From assembly GCA_006226985.1 (NCBI GenBank), contig SBGC01000049.1, positions 1 through 7,342 on the forward strand: 7,342 bases of DNA. Direction: 5' to 3'. Positions 1 to 6,649 of this stretch are shown here, in pieces. The notes beneath the pieces were generated by a model. It did not search any database, was not told where the DNA came from, and worked only from the letters and a program-made list of their open reading frames with translations. Every line of letters starts with the position of its first letter. The stretch's first letter is position 1. Made by a program: the position numbers and the translations under genes. This stretch comes from Bacillota bacterium (lineage in GTDB: Bacteria; Bacillota_I; Bacilli_A; Acholeplasmatales; Acholeplasmataceae).

Positions 1-11
1 TATACAGAAAC

Positions 12-18
12 AAAGGAG
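12..18 (+). promoter_or_regulatory. Ribosome binding site of guaC
   Basis: AAAGGAG sits 7 bases before the ATG at 26, a near-ideal Shine-Dalgarno spacing. It supports that start, as does the match of the following residues to the N-terminus of E. coli GuaC. The promoter of this gene lies outside the window or cannot be judged from 25 bases. Confidence 0.85.
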
Positions 19-25
19 CATTCAC

Positions 26-1114
26 ATGAGAATTGAATTTGATACAAAACTAGACTTTAACGATGTACTTATTCGCCCTAAACGAAGCCAACTATCTTCT
101 CGTAGAGAAGTTGATTTAAACCGTACATATCGTTTTAAACATAGTAATCAAACATGGACTGGTGTCCCCATAATGGCATCTAACATGGATGGTGTCGGAA
201 CGATAGAAATGGCAATAGAGCTACAAAAAATGAATTTATTCACTTGTTTAGTAAAAAATTATACTCAAGCTGATATGGAACCCTTTAAACATAAGCTTAA
301 TCCTGAGTATTTTGCAGTAAGTACAGGAACAAGCAAAGAGGATTTACAAAATCTTCAAGATGCAATTTATGCGAATCCAGGTATCAAATTCATATGTATT
401 GATGTTGCTAATGGATATTCCGAAAAATTTGGTCAATTCGTCTCTGAAGTTAGAGCAATCTATCCTCAACATGTCATCATTGCTGGTAATGTTGTAACTG
501 CAGATATGACACAAGAGCTTATTTTAAGAGGTGCTGACATTGTTAAAGTAGGTATTGGACCTGGTTCTGTATGTACAACACGCATTCAAACAGGTGTTGG
601 TTACCCACAATTATCAGCGATTATCGAATGTGCAGATGCTGCGCATGGGTTAGGTGCACACATCATTAGTGATGGTGGTTGTACATGCCCAGGTGATGTT
701 GCTAAAGCCTTTGGTGCTGGTGCTGACTTCGTCATGCTCGGTGGTCTTTTTGCAGGACACATCGAAGGTGGTGGTGATGTAATCACGGAATATCATGATA
801 CACACCAAAGAGATATGAAAACAAATGAACCTATTTATGTCAAAAAACAATTTGTTGAATTTTATGGGATGAGCTCTTCTACTGCGATGATTAAACATAA
901 AGGTGAAGTTGCAGAATATCGAAGTTCAGAAGGTAGAACGGTTAAAATCCCTTACAAAGGATATGTCGAAACGACAGTAAAAGATATTTTAGGTGGCATT
1001 CGATCAACATGTACATATGTTGGAGCACCGACTTTAAAACAACTTGCAAAATGTACAACGTTTATTAAAGTACATAAGCAATTTAACGATGTTTTTGTCA
1101 ACGGAAAGCATTAA
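26..1114 (+). CDS. guaC: GMP reductase (NADPH), GuaC type 1
   Basis: Converts GMP to IMP and ammonia with NADPH in the cytoplasm, returning guanine nucleotides to the IMP branch point so that they can be made into adenine nucleotides. The 362-residue protein is a single IMPDH/GMPR-type (beta/alpha)8 barrel without CBS domains. It follows E. coli GuaC almost collinearly: the N-terminal [12 protein letters not shown] (10-21), [10 protein letters not shown] (124-133), the active-site loop [11 protein letters not shown] (176-186) with presumed catalytic Cys183, SDGGC (215-219) and the FYGMSS flap (279-284). From memory E. coli GuaC is 347 residues. Most of the excess lies in an insertion of about 15-17 residues around 251-277, just before the flap. 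GMPR rather than IMPDH is favoured by the CTTR and GVGYPQLSA loop, the lack of a CBS module and the C-terminal [14 protein letters not shown] (321-334). The gene ends before a strong terminator, so it is transcribed separately from the galactan genes. Its purine role has no evident link to them. Confidence 0.96.
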   Translation: MRIEFDTKLDFNDVLIRPKRSQLSSRREVDLNRTYRFKHSNQTWTGVPIMASNMDGVGTIEMAIELQKMNLFTCLVKNYTQADMEPFKHKLNPEYFAVSTGTSKEDLQNLQDAIYANPGIKFICIDVANGYSEKFGQFVSEVRAIYPQHVIIAGNVVTADMTQELILRGADIVKVGIGPGSVCTTRIQTGVGYPQLSAIIECADAAHGLGAHIISDGGCTCPGDVAKAFGAGADFVMLGGLFAGHIEGGGDVITEYHDTHQRDMKTNEPIYVKKQFVEFYGMSSSTAMIKHKGEVAEYRSSEGRTVKIPYKGYVETTVKDILGGIRSTCTYVGAPTLKQLAKCTTFIKVHKQFNDVFVNGKH

Positions 1115-1123
1115 AAGAAATAT

Positions 1124-1159
1124 AAAGGAATACCATTTTTTGATGGAATTCCTTTTTTT
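1124..1159 (+). terminator. Intrinsic terminator after guaC
   Basis: The arm AAAGGAAT-A-CCAT (1124-1136) pairs with ATGG-A-ATTCCTTT (1143-1155), leaving one A.A mismatch and a 6-base loop TTTTTG. A run of seven T (1153-1159) follows, overlapping the 3' arm. It starts 9 bases after the guaC stop codon, the usual position for a Rho-independent terminator, and separates guaC from the downstream operon. Confidence 0.92.
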
Positions 1160-1166
1160 ATATCCC

Positions 1167-1196
1167 TTAGTAAAATTTTGTATGTTTTTTTACTAA
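1167..1196. repeat. 9-bp inverted repeat upstream of the operon promoter
   Basis: TTAGTAAAA (1167-1175) and TTTTACTAA (1188-1196) are perfect reverse complements separated by 12 bases. The dyad lies between the guaC terminator and the predicted -35 box, so it is outside the expected repressor transcript. It could be a second regulator site, an AT-rich upstream promoter element or chance in A/T-rich DNA. Its role is unknown. Confidence 0.5.
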
Positions 1197-1202
1197 AATA
1201 AT

Positions 1203-1231
1203 TTGTAAAGCGCTTTCTTTTTTGATAAAAT
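1203..1231 (+). promoter_or_regulatory. Sigma-A-type promoter of the galactan operon
   Basis: TTGTAA (1203-1208) as -35 and TAAAAT (1226-1231) as -10 are separated by exactly 17 bases. Transcription would start near 1237-1239, giving a very short leader before the ATG at 1252. No other convincing promoter is seen between the later genes, whose ends overlap, so this one probably drives the repressor, both hydrolases and the binding protein. It is predicted by consensus match only. Confidence 0.65.
1204..1219. promoter_or_regulatory. LacI-family operator / cre-like palindrome
   Basis: The core AAAGCGCTTT (1207-1216) is a perfect 10-bp palindrome with the central CG typical of LacI-family operators. 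It overlaps the predicted -35 box and spacer, so a bound repressor would block RNA polymerase. The likeliest ligand is the LacI-type protein encoded right after it, giving autoregulation of the whole operon. The 14 bases 1205-1218 also fit the Bacillus cre consensus (TGWAARCGYTWNCW) at 12 positions, failing only at the first two, so CcpA-type catabolite repression is an alternative or additional reading. Confidence 0.72.
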
Positions 1232-1240
1232 AGGTCTAAA

Positions 1241-1247
1241 GAGGTGA
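1241..1247 (+). promoter_or_regulatory. Ribosome binding site of the LacI-family gene
   Basis: GAGGTGA ends 4 bases before the ATG at 1252. This start also begins exactly with the MATITEIAKK sequence typical of LacI-family N-termini. Confidence 0.75.
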
Positions 1248-1251
1248 GTTC

Positions 1252-2277
1252 ATGGCAACCATTACTGAAATAGCTAAAAAAACAAATGTCTCTATTACAA
1301 CAGTTTCACGCGTCTTAAACTACGACAAAAGTCTATCCATTTCAGAAGATAAGCGGAAATTAATTCTAGAAACAGCCGAAAATTTAGATTATCAAACGCC
1401 TAAAAGAAAAAAACTTAATCTAAAAAAACCACTTACGTTCGGTCTCATACATTGGTACACGATGCATCAAGAATTAGAAGATACTTATTATTTATCCATA
1501 AGACTCGGGATAGAGCGAACATGTTATGATCGCCATATTGAATTAATCAAGATATTTAAAACCGATGATACATATGTTTTAGATAACATTCAACCCCTTG
1601 ATGGCATCATTGCAGTTGGTAAATTTTCTGTTGAAGAAATTAAAATGTTTGAAGAAAAATTCACTTATATCGTCTTTGTAGATTCGTCCCCGAATGATAC
1701 AAAATTTGATAGTGTCATGATCGATATTAAAGAGGCTTTCAAAAAGGCTATTGATTATATTTTATCACTTGGGCATAAACGTATCGGGTATATTGGTGGA
1801 AGAGAATATATCGGCAAAAATCAACAGGCGATTGGTGAGCAAAGAGAAATTGTTTTTAAAGAGTATCTTGATGAAAAAGGACTATTCGATGAAAGAAATG
1901 TACATATTGGTTCATTTACGATTGAAAGTGGTTATACATTGATGAAAGAAGCTATCACACAAAATCATTTACCAACTGCTTTTATGATAGCAAGTGATGG
2001 CATGGCTATTGGTTTAATGAAAGCCTGTTATGAAGCTGGTATTAGAATTCCAAAAGATTTATCCATCTTTAGTTTTAACGATATCACTCAAAGTCAATAT
2101 ACCATTCCCCCTTTATCGACAGTTAAAGTATATAAAGAGTTTATGGGTGAACAAGCTGTAAGTTTACTCATAGAAAAAGCGACAGGTCAAAGGAGTATTT
2201 CAAAAAAAGTTATTATTCCTACTGAACTCGTCATCCGTGAGTCATGTAAGTCAATCCAAAGCGAGGAAAACATATGA
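1252..2277 (+). CDS. LacI/GalR-family transcriptional repressor, GanR-like
   Basis: A cytoplasmic DNA-binding repressor of 341 residues, a usual length for the family. Residues 2-24 (ATITEIAKKTNVSITTVSRVLN) are the classic LacI helix-turn-helix. Residues 25-57 complete the headpiece and hinge, where YQTPKRKK (47-54) stands in place of the canonical YxPNxxAR hinge, a variant I recall from GalR/MsmR-like regulators of low-GC Gram-positives. Residues 60-330 form the periplasmic-binding-protein-like sensor: FGLIHW (63-68), LDGIIAVG (116-123), LGHKRIGYIGG (173-183), ASDGMAIGLMKACYEAGIRIPKDLSIFSFNDI (247-278) and the end TELVIRES (324-331). It is the first gene of the operon it probably controls. 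Its stop overlaps the GH53 start (ATGA), and a cognate-type palindrome lies in its promoter. By analogy with B. subtilis GanR the inducer may be a galacto-oligosaccharide or galactose. That is inferred from neighbours, since effector specificity cannot be read from the sequence. Confidence 0.92.
   Translation: MATITEIAKKTNVSITTVSRVLNYDKSLSISEDKRKLILETAENLDYQTPKRKKLNLKKPLTFGLIHWYTMHQELEDTYYLSIRLGIERTCYDRHIELIKIFKTDDTYVLDNIQPLDGIIAVGKFSVEEIKMFEEKFTYIVFVDSSPNDTKFDSVMIDIKEAFKKAIDYILSLGHKRIGYIGGREYIGKNQQAIGEQREIVFKEYLDEKGLFDERNVHIGSFTIESGYTLMKEAITQNHLPTAFMIASDGMAIGLMKACYEAGIRIPKDLSIFSFNDITQSQYTIPPLSTVKVYKEFMGEQAVSLLIEKATGQRSISKKVIIPTELVIRESCKSIQSEENI
2263..2270 (+). promoter_or_regulatory. Ribosome binding site of the galactanase gene, inside the repressor gene
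   Basis: GAGGAAAA lies in the last codons of the repressor gene, with GAGG ending 7 bases before the ATG at 2274. The start and stop overlap as ATGA, so the two genes are probably translationally coupled. Confidence 0.7.
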
Positions 2278-4292
2278 AAAAAATAACGTTTATCGTCATT
2301 ATGACTTTTTCACTACTTCTTCTTATCGGTTGTAAAAAAGAAATTAAGGAGCCTGTCTTTGATATTAATCCATGGACACCAACCTTAGGTAGTCGAACAA
2401 ATCAAACATCTTATCAATTACTTGATCCATCCTATGATGAAGAATCTTTTAAGATTGAACCTATTCCTGCACTTCAAGATGGAAAAAGAGAAGATTTTAT
2501 GATGGGTGTTGATGCATCGATGATTAAAAAAGTCATTGATCAAGGTGGCATTTATTATAATTTAAACGGTGTTGAACAAAGTGTTTTTGAAATACTAGCT
2601 GATGCTGGTGTAAATTATATGCGTGTCCGTGTTTGGAATGATCCATTCTCACCTATTGGTCTTCAAGGTGGTGGTGATATGGATATCGAACAAGCATTTT
2701 GGATTGCTCGAGAAGCAAGAAGAGTCAACATGAGAATTATCTTAGACCTTCATTACTCAGATACATGGGCTGATCCTGAGCATCAAGTAAAACCCTATGC
2801 ATGGGAAACACTCACCTATTCTGAATTGATTAAGGCTATTGAAGATTTCACATATGAATCAGTCATGTACTTTAAAAATCGTGGAGTGACTCCACAAATG
2901 ATTCAAATAGGTAACGAAATTAATAATGGTATGTTATTTGAAGAAGGACGTATTATTTGGAACGATCCCACATCATATGATCGTTTAGCAGATATGCTTA
3001 AATCAGGTATTAAAGGTGCGAAGAAAGCAGATCAATTCATCAAAACAATTATCCACTTAGCTGATGGTGGTAAATTTTCAATTTTTGATGAGTTCTTCAA
3101 TGAGATGGAGGATAGAGATGTAAATTATGATATTATTGGAGCATCTTTTTATCCTTTCTATCATGGTACACTTGATCGCTTAACAGAGAATTTAAATCAA
3201 ATAAGTGCGAAATATAACAAACAAGTCTTTGTTGCAGAAACATCTTATGCTTACACACAAGAAGGGCATCAGAATGCATCAAATATCTTTGGTGAAAATC
3301 AAGAAGAAAATGGTGGATATTTAGCAACTATTCAAGGACAAGCAACAAGTATACGTGATGTCATTGAGGTTGTCGCAAATGTTCCAAATAATAAAGGATT
3401 AGGCATTGTCTACTGGGAACCAGCATGGTTACCAGTAAATGGAGCTGGTTGGGCTGAAGATGGTACGCTTGCTACTTGGTCAAATCAAGCTTTATTTACG
3501 TATTCAGGAAAAGCTTTACCTTCAATCAATGTTTTTAAAGCTGTTAGGGAAGACAATGAAGTATCAATTAACATCATCGGATTAAAGAGTGATGTCATTC
3601 AAGTCGGCTTAAATATTGTTTCTCAAACCATATCAGAAAGCAAAATGCCAACGAAAGTCATTGCCTTAACTGATGTTGATTCATATATTTATGCTGATGT
3701 TACTTGGAATGATACTGAAAAACTATTTGCTGAAAGTAATGTTGGTGAACATGAAGTCAATGGTGTCGTCACTTATGGTAATCGGACGTGGCAAGTCGTT
3801 GCTCAAGTTAGATCCATCCAAAACTATATTATTAATCCTGGGTTTGAAATAGGTAAAGTCGGAGCAAACGATGAACCTGTTAAATCACCTTGGTTTGTCG
3901 AAAGTACTCCTCTTTCTGTTTTGATTGGTAAATTGCAAACCAATAAAGACTTTAGAACAGGATCCAATAACTTTAATTATTATCACACACAAGCTTTCTC
4001 TTATACGTTATACCAGGATATAACCATTCCAAATGGCACATATCGATTAAGTGCCTACATTATGGGTGAAACAAATAGTAAAAATATTGAGCATTATATG
4101 TTTGCATCGCAATTTGGTGGTCAAATGATGAAACAAAACGTTTTTGTTTCAGGATGGGCAGCTGGATATAGTGAAATTGTGATTGAAAATATAATTGTTA
4201 CAAATGGTCAAATTCGTATTGGTTTTTATGGTCAGTTTAATGCAAGCACATGGGGTCATATTGATGATTTTGAACTCGTGAGGACTTCATAA
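2274..4292 (+). CDS. Surface lipoprotein endo-beta-1,4-galactanase (GH53) with Ig-like and CBM61-like domains
   Basis: Predicted arabinogalactan endo-beta-1,4-galactosidase (EC 3.2.1.89 family), cutting beta-1,4-galactan outside the cell. The 672 residues run as follows. A lipoprotein signal (1-20) has lipobox LIGC and Cys20 for lipid attachment. An unassigned linker covers about 21-72. The GH53 barrel spans about 75-425, with GVDAS (78-82), RVRVWNDP (117-124), LDLHYSDTWADP (157-168), the acid/base Glu215 in IGNEINNG (212-219), the nucleophile Glu322 in VAETSYA (320-326) and VYWEPAW (379-385). A Big_4-like Ig domain follows (about 440-512, MPTKVIALTD then VTWND). The C-terminal beta-sandwich (about 515-670) runs from NPGFE (521-525) to WGHIDDFEL (660-668), resembling CBM61, a galactan-binding family found with GH53 in Thermotoga. 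Both catalytic Glu are present and the frame is intact. It resembles B. subtilis GanB in its catalytic domain, but the anchor and C-terminal modules differ. The GH53 call is firm. The C-terminal domain assignments are from pattern memory and less certain. Confidence 0.93.
   Translation: MKKITFIVIMTFSLLLLIGCKKEIKEPVFDINPWTPTLGSRTNQTSYQLLDPSYDEESFKIEPIPALQDGKREDFMMGVDASMIKKVIDQGGIYYNLNGVEQSVFEILADAGVNYMRVRVWNDPFSPIGLQGGGDMDIEQAFWIAREARRVNMRIILDLHYSDTWADPEHQVKPYAWETLTYSELIKAIEDFTYESVMYFKNRGVTPQMIQIGNEINNGMLFEEGRIIWNDPTSYDRLADMLKSGIKGAKKADQFIKTIIHLADGGKFSIFDEFFNEMEDRDVNYDIIGASFYPFYHGTLDRLTENLNQISAKYNKQVFVAETSYAYTQEGHQNASNIFGENQEENGGYLATIQGQATSIRDVIEVVANVPNNKGLGIVYWEPAWLPVNGAGWAEDGTLATWSNQALFTYSGKALPSINVFKAVREDNEVSINIIGLKSDVIQVGLNIVSQTISESKMPTKVIALTDVDSYIYADVTWNDTEKLFAESNVGEHEVNGVVTYGNRTWQVVAQVRSIQNYIINPGFEIGKVGANDEPVKSPWFVESTPLSVLIGKLQTNKDFRTGSNNFNYYHTQAFSYTLYQDITIPNGTYRLSAYIMGETNSKNIEHYMFASQFGGQMMKQNVFVSGWAAGYSEIVIENIIVTNGQIRIGFYGQFNASTWGHIDDFELVRTS
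4278..4284 (+). promoter_or_regulatory. Ribosome binding site of the GH2 gene
   Basis: GTGAGGA, within the last galactanase codons, ends 7 bases before the ATG at 4292. The junction is TAATG, a 1-base overlap of stop and start that allows coupled translation. Confidence 0.7.
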
Positions 4293-6649
4293 TGAAAACA
4301 TCCCTTAACTTTGATTGGACATATCTTGATTACGAAAATTTAGATGCTATCTCGCATGTGATTGGTGATGGGTCTTCTGTTGACATTCCACATGCTAATA
4401 CCATCATGCCCTATAATTATGTCGATGAACATAGTTATCAATTTAAATCAACATATCAAAAACGAATAAAGTATCAATCATCTTGGGAACATCAAATCAT
4501 TAAAATCTGTTTTGAAGGTGTTGCACACGAAGCAATCGTTTATGTCAACGGACACTATATTGGTACGCATCAAGGAGGCTATACACCTTTTTCATTCGAC
4601 ATTACTAAAGATATCCTTAAGGATCAAGACATATTAATAACGGTGTTTGTCGATGCGCGAGAATCATTAAATTTTCCTCCATTTGGTCATGTGATTGATT
4701 ACTTAACATACGGAGGTATTTATCGTGAAGTGTACCTTGATATCTTAAACCCTACTCATATTGAAGATATAACCATAACAGGATTGGATTTATTAAAACA
4801 TCCGATGATCGAAGCGAAAGTTTTGTTATCTCAAAACGAAGATACTTATCTTCATTTAACTATTTTACATGAACAAAAAGAAGTTATCTCGTATACGTTT
4901 TCTCATCATGAAGACAATAATCATCTTCAATTCTACGTACCAGGTTTAAAGCTATGGGATGTTGATCAACCACATCTTTATCAACTCATTTTTAAACTAT
5001 ATTATCGAAACCAAATCGTTGATGTCAGAAAAATCACAACAGGATTTAGAGAAGCTAAATTCATGCCAGATGGCTTTTATCTCAATGGTAAAAAGATAAA
5101 AATTATAGGACTAAATAGACATCAAGATTATCCATATGTTGGCTACGCTATGCCAAAATCTGCACAATATCAAGATGCAAATATTTTAAAAAACGTATTA
5201 AACTTGAATATGGTCAGAACATCTCATTACCCTCAATCAAGACATTTTATTGATGCATGTGATGCGTTAGGATTACTTGTTTTCGAGGAAATCCCTGGAT
5301 GGCAACATATCGGAGATAATGCATGGAAAGATGTTGCAAAAAGTCATGTGAAAGAAATGATTTTACGAGATAAGAACCATCCTTCAGTTGTTTTATGGGG
5401 TGTAAGAATTAACGAATCAGGTGATGATGATGTATTCTATACTGAAACAAATCGAATCGCTAAATCTATAGATCCTACACGACAAACCGGAGGAGTAAGA
5501 TTTATCACACACTCATCAATTTTAGAAGATGTTTTTACTTTGAATGACTTTATTCATGAAGGACATAATATACCTTTACGAAGACTCAAAGATGTTTCAA
5601 ATCAAGCAAATATCCCCTATCTTGTCACAGAGCATACAGGTCACATGTTTCCAACCAAATCATTTGACCATGAGCAAAAAAGACTTGAACATACAAAAAG
5701 ACATTTAAATATCATTAACCATATGTTAGGAGATTCTGAAGTGAGTGGTGTCATTGGTTGGTGTATGCACGACTATAACACACACATTGATTTTGGTAGT
5801 GGTGATAAGATTTGTTATCATGGTGTCTTAGATATGTTTAGAAATGATAAACTTGCTGCTGCTGCTTATAAAACAAATCAATCTCACACGCCTTATCTTG
5901 AAGTTTCCTCAAATTTTAGTATTGGTGATTATCCAAAAGGTTTTGTTAATGAAGTTTTCGTTTTTTCTAATTGTGACCAAGTATTTGTTTATCGCAACAA
6001 TGTGTGTATTGGAGAACTCAAAAGAGATCTAAAATACAAACATCTTCCCTATGCACCATATCAAATGGATTGGTTTGGAGACTTACTAGTTGAAAAGGAA
6101 GGCTTATCTCTAAAACAATCCGACATCATCAAAAAAATATATAAAGATTTAATTCTTTATGGTGAAGATCAATTACCTGCAGAAATAAAAGATATCATTG
6201 AGTCAAAAGATGATATCAAACTTGCTTATCAAATGTATGGAAAATATGTAGCGAACTGGGGTTCGAAAAGTATCTCCTACACATTTAAAGGTTACAACAA
6301 AGGAACACTCGTCATAGAAACAACGAAAGGTAACGATTTTAAGCATAACATTCGCGTGTTATCAGATACCTTAGACTTATATATAGATGATACTTATGAT
6401 GTTGCAAAAGTCACAGTTGAAGCTATCAATGAATATCAACATAGATTAGTATATGCAAATGATGCCTTTGAAGTTATCACAGATGATTTAGTTGAAGTGA
6501 TTGGACCTAAAACTTTATCACTTATCGGAGGTATTCGATCTTTTTGGATAAAAACAAAACATCAAGTAGGCACATCTTATGTCACGATTAAACATCCATA
6601 CTATCAAGAAACCTTAATGTTTAGATTACACAAGGAGGAAATCAAGTGA
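4292..6649 (+). CDS. Intracellular GH2 beta-galactosidase
   Basis: Predicted to release galactose from the non-reducing end of imported beta-galacto-oligosaccharides. It is 785 residues with no signal peptide or membrane segment, hence cytoplasmic. Order: N-terminal jelly-roll sugar-binding domain (1-150, with AIVYVNGHYIGTHQGGYTPF at 81-100 and GGIYREVYL at 141-149), Ig-like domain (about 155-252), then the catalytic barrel (about 255-530). The barrel carries NRHQDYP (275-281), MVRTSHYP (307-314), LGLLVFEEIPGW (326-337), the acid/base Glu375 in RINESGDD (372-379), the presumed nucleophile Glu447 in LVTEHTGH (444-451) and GWCMHDYNTH (489-498). A C-terminal beta-rich region (about 535-785) resembles those of clostridial GH2 beta-galactosidases and is shorter than E. 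coli LacZ (1,023 residues). GH2 also includes beta-glucuronidases and beta-mannosidases. The LacZ-like motifs and the galactanase just upstream favour beta-galactosidase. The known gan loci I recall use GH42 at this step, so this is a different family filling the same place. Confidence 0.9.
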   Translation: MKTSLNFDWTYLDYENLDAISHVIGDGSSVDIPHANTIMPYNYVDEHSYQFKSTYQKRIKYQSSWEHQIIKICFEGVAHEAIVYVNGHYIGTHQGGYTPFSFDITKDILKDQDILITVFVDARESLNFPPFGHVIDYLTYGGIYREVYLDILNPTHIEDITITGLDLLKHPMIEAKVLLSQNEDTYLHLTILHEQKEVISYTFSHHEDNNHLQFYVPGLKLWDVDQPHLYQLIFKLYYRNQIVDVRKITTGFREAKFMPDGFYLNGKKIKIIGLNRHQDYPYVGYAMPKSAQYQDANILKNVLNLNMVRTSHYPQSRHFIDACDALGLLVFEEIPGWQHIGDNAWKDVAKSHVKEMILRDKNHPSVVLWGVRINESGDDDVFYTETNRIAKSIDPTRQTGGVRFITHSSILEDVFTLNDFIHEGHNIPLRRLKDVSNQANIPYLVTEHTGHMFPTKSFDHEQKRLEHTKRHLNIINHMLGDSEVSGVIGWCMHDYNTHIDFGSGDKICYHGVLDMFRNDKLAAAAYKTNQSHTPYLEVSSNFSIGDYPKGFVNEVFVFSNCDQVFVYRNNVCIGELKRDLKYKHLPYAPYQMDWFGDLLVEKEGLSLKQSDIIKKIYKDLILYGEDQLPAEIKDIIESKDDIKLAYQMYGKYVANWGSKSISYTFKGYNKGTLVIETTKGNDFKHNIRVLSDTLDLYIDDTYDVAKVTVEAINEYQHRLVYANDAFEVITDDLVEVIGPKTLSLIGGIRSFWIKTKHQVGTSYVTIKHPYYQETLMFRLHKEEIK
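6632..6638 (+). promoter_or_regulatory. Ribosome binding site that fixes the GTG start of the binding-protein gene
   Basis: AAGGAGG is the strongest Shine-Dalgarno in the window, 7 bases before GTG at 6646. It decides the start: the GTG overlaps the GH2 stop as GTGA and opens a complete lipoprotein signal peptide, whereas the first in-frame ATG comes only at codon 136. Confidence 0.9.

Noticed and set aside
1..6. TATACA at the window start as a -10 box for guaC
   Set aside because: The -35 region would lie outside the window and A/T-rich hexamers of this kind are common, so it cannot be supported.
601..898. Two overlapping short reading frames on the minus strand inside guaC
   Set aside because: They lie wholly within a well-conserved gene, have low-complexity Pro/Ser/Thr-rich or non-globular translations, and show no ribosome binding site or recognisable domain.
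1178..1199. Alternative promoter using TTGTAT (1178-1183) and TAAAAT (1194-1199)
   Set aside because: The spacer would be only 10 bases. The pair at 1203-1231 has a 17-base spacer and fits better.
1751..1942. Short plus-strand frame inside the repressor gene (and a similar one at 5844-6032 in the GH2 gene)
   Set aside because: Both are out of frame with conserved family motifs, lack their own ribosome binding site and have no recognisable product.
1252..2277. The LacI-family protein as CcpA itself
   Set aside because: Its hinge YQTPKRKK differs from the canonical YxPNxxAR that CcpA-type proteins carry, and its place at the head of a galactan operon fits a local repressor better.
3133..3327. 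Short minus-strand reading frame inside the GH53 gene
   Set aside because: It covers the conserved nucleophile region of the galactanase and its translation resembles nothing known. It is best seen as a shadow of the real gene.
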